From: Pseudomonas abietaniphila
Lineage (GTDB): Bacteria > Pseudomonadota > Gammaproteobacteria > Pseudomonadales > Pseudomonadaceae
Direction of reading: 5' to 3'
DNA: 64,000 nucleotides
NCBI RefSeq assembly: GCF_039697315.1
Contig: NZ_CP155619.1
Span: forward strand, 5,580,001 to 5,644,000
The translations under genes and the position numbers were made by a program. Positions 63,192 through 64,000 of this stretch are shown here, one piece after another. Position 1 is the stretch's first letter; every line of letters starts with the position of its first letter. The notes under the pieces were generated by a model. The model searched no databases, was not told the DNA's origin, and saw only the letters and a program-made list of their open reading frames with translations.

Positions 63192-64000
63192 GTGAACGCA
63201 GTGGTCAAGATGGAGGATGTGGCGCGACGGGCCCGGGTGTCGACGTCGACGGTGTCCCACGTGCTCAACGGCACGCGCAAAGTCAGCCCGGAAACGGTGG
63301 ACGCGGTGCAGCAGGCGGTACGCGAGTTGGGGTACATCCCCAACACGCTGGCCCGCTCGCTGGCCCGCTCGCGCACCAATACCATTGGCGTAGCGATTTC
63401 GGCGCTGTCCAACCACTACTTCAGCGAGACCGTTCACGCCATCGAAACCGAGTGCGCGCGCCACGGCATCATGATGCTGTTCGTCGACACCCACGATGAT
63501 CCCGTGCATGAACTGCACGTGGTCAAGGCGCTGCATCACCGTCGGGTCGATGGCATCCTGCTTGCGCCGTCCAGCGATCCGCAGCACGCCGCGTTGGAGT
63601 ACCTGCAGGCCAACGCAATTCCCACCGTGCTGGTGGATCGCATGGCCACCGGAGGGTTCGATCAGGTCGGTGTGGAAAACCTGCAATCGACTCGCGAGCT
63701 GGTAGCGCATCTGATCGGTCACGGCCACCGGCGCATCGGCATGATTGCCGGGCACCGTGGGCTGAGCACCACCGAAGAGCGCATCGAAGGCTACCGTCAG
63801 GCGTTGGCGGATGGAGGCCTGGCGTTCGATGACGCGCTGCTGGTCGATGGCGAGTCCAACAGTGAGTCGGCACGGCTGGCCGCGCAGCAGTTGTTGGGGT
63901 TGCGTGCACCGCCGAGCGCGATCATGGCCGCCAATAACCTGATGACCATCGGTGCGATGCATGCGCTGCGGGACGCGAGGATCGCGGTGCCCGAGCAGAT
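63192..64000 (+). CDS. rbsR: LacI-family regulator of the ribose operon (partial)
   Basis: The 3' end is beyond the window; about 269 codons are present. The N-terminus MEDVARRARVSTSTVSHVLNGTRKVSPETVDAVQQAVRELGYIPNTLARSL is the LacI-type helix-turn-helix and hinge. The effector-binding domain follows (TNTIGVAISALSNHYFSE, RVDGILLAPSS, HRRIGMIAGHRG). In-frame starts are GTG 63192, GTG 63201 and ATG 63210; I choose 63192 for its AAGAG spacing. It lies 29 bp after rbsB and probably binds the palindromes before rbsA. Confidence 0.85.
   Translation, partial: MNAVVKMEDVARRARVSTSTVSHVLNGTRKVSPETVDAVQQAVRELGYIPNTLARSLARSRTNTIGVAISALSNHYFSETVHAIETECARHGIMMLFVDTHDDPVHELHVVKALHHRRVDGILLAPSSDPQHAALEYLQANAIPTVLVDRMATGGFDQVGVENLQSTRELVAHLIGHGHRRIGMIAGHRGLSTTEERIEGYRQALADGGLAFDDALLVDGESNSESARLAAQQLLGLRAPPSAIMAANNLMTIGAMHALRDARIAVPEQ

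Overview
The window looks like a chromosomal segment of a Pseudomonas outside P. aeruginosa, probably from the P. fluorescens/P. syringae lineage. It has GC-rich, strongly biased coding frames. Gene neighbourhoods are typical of the genus: a hybrid kinase resembling PA1611 next to gpsA, a full kdpFABCDE set, a MoxR/DUF58/TgpA operon, and a polB-type DNA polymerase II. It also carries many Pseudomonas-type REP/REPIN intergenic repeats (GTGGGAGC...GCTCCCAC). I see no rRNA, tRNA, CRISPR array, phage or insertion sequence. The assignment rests on gene content and remembered families, not on a database search.

Layout. 1-9.5 kb: a leftward hybrid histidine kinase, then a rightward housekeeping run (gpsA, a DUF4389 membrane protein, sixA, a hotdog thioesterase, two alpha/beta hydrolases, a DUF4892 protein, an AI-2E-type permease) that meets a leftward five-EF-hand protein at a shared terminator. 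9.7-20.3 kb: a leftward EnvZ/OmpR-type pair, then the potassium-uptake operon kdpFABC and its sensor genes kdpDE, with a REPIN-like repeat between kdpC and kdpD. 20.5-33.4 kb: a patatin-like protein, tautomerase, lipoprotein, MoxR-DUF58-TgpA, CHAD protein, acyl-CoA thioesterase, chemoreceptor, TatD, an MltF-like transglycosylase and DoxX. 33.4-34.8 kb: a repeat-rich gap that ends in a sigma70-type promoter, a candidate SAM-II-type riboswitch and a small orphan gene. 34.8-46.5 kb: assorted metabolism (MDR oxidoreductase, RidA, LysR, class III aminotransferase, glutamate-carboxypeptidase-like M20 enzyme), lipoproteins, DNA polymerase II and a REPIN tandem array.

46.6-58.2 kb looks like an accessory catabolic locus. 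It holds an MFS transporter, an amidohydrolase-2 lactonase-like protein, a gamma-glutamyltransferase-family enzyme of the oxamate-amidohydrolase type, a GntR/FCD regulator, a cytosine-deaminase-like amidohydrolase, and a branched-chain-type ABC importer whose permease and both ATPases are fused in one 830-residue chain. Paired GCTAGC palindromes lie in both divergent promoter regions and are probably the GntR operators. 59-64 kb: a ribose operon in the order rbsA-rbsC-rbsB-rbsR, with two LacI-type palindromes, an upstream ORF overlapping rbsA, A-rich Hfq/Crc-type motifs before its genes, and a REPIN between rbsA and rbsC; rbsR runs off the right edge.

The strongest unexpected signal is the pseudoknot at 34154-34226. 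Its order of helices and conserved loops matches the SAM-II riboswitch, and it begins where the promoter upstream would start transcription.
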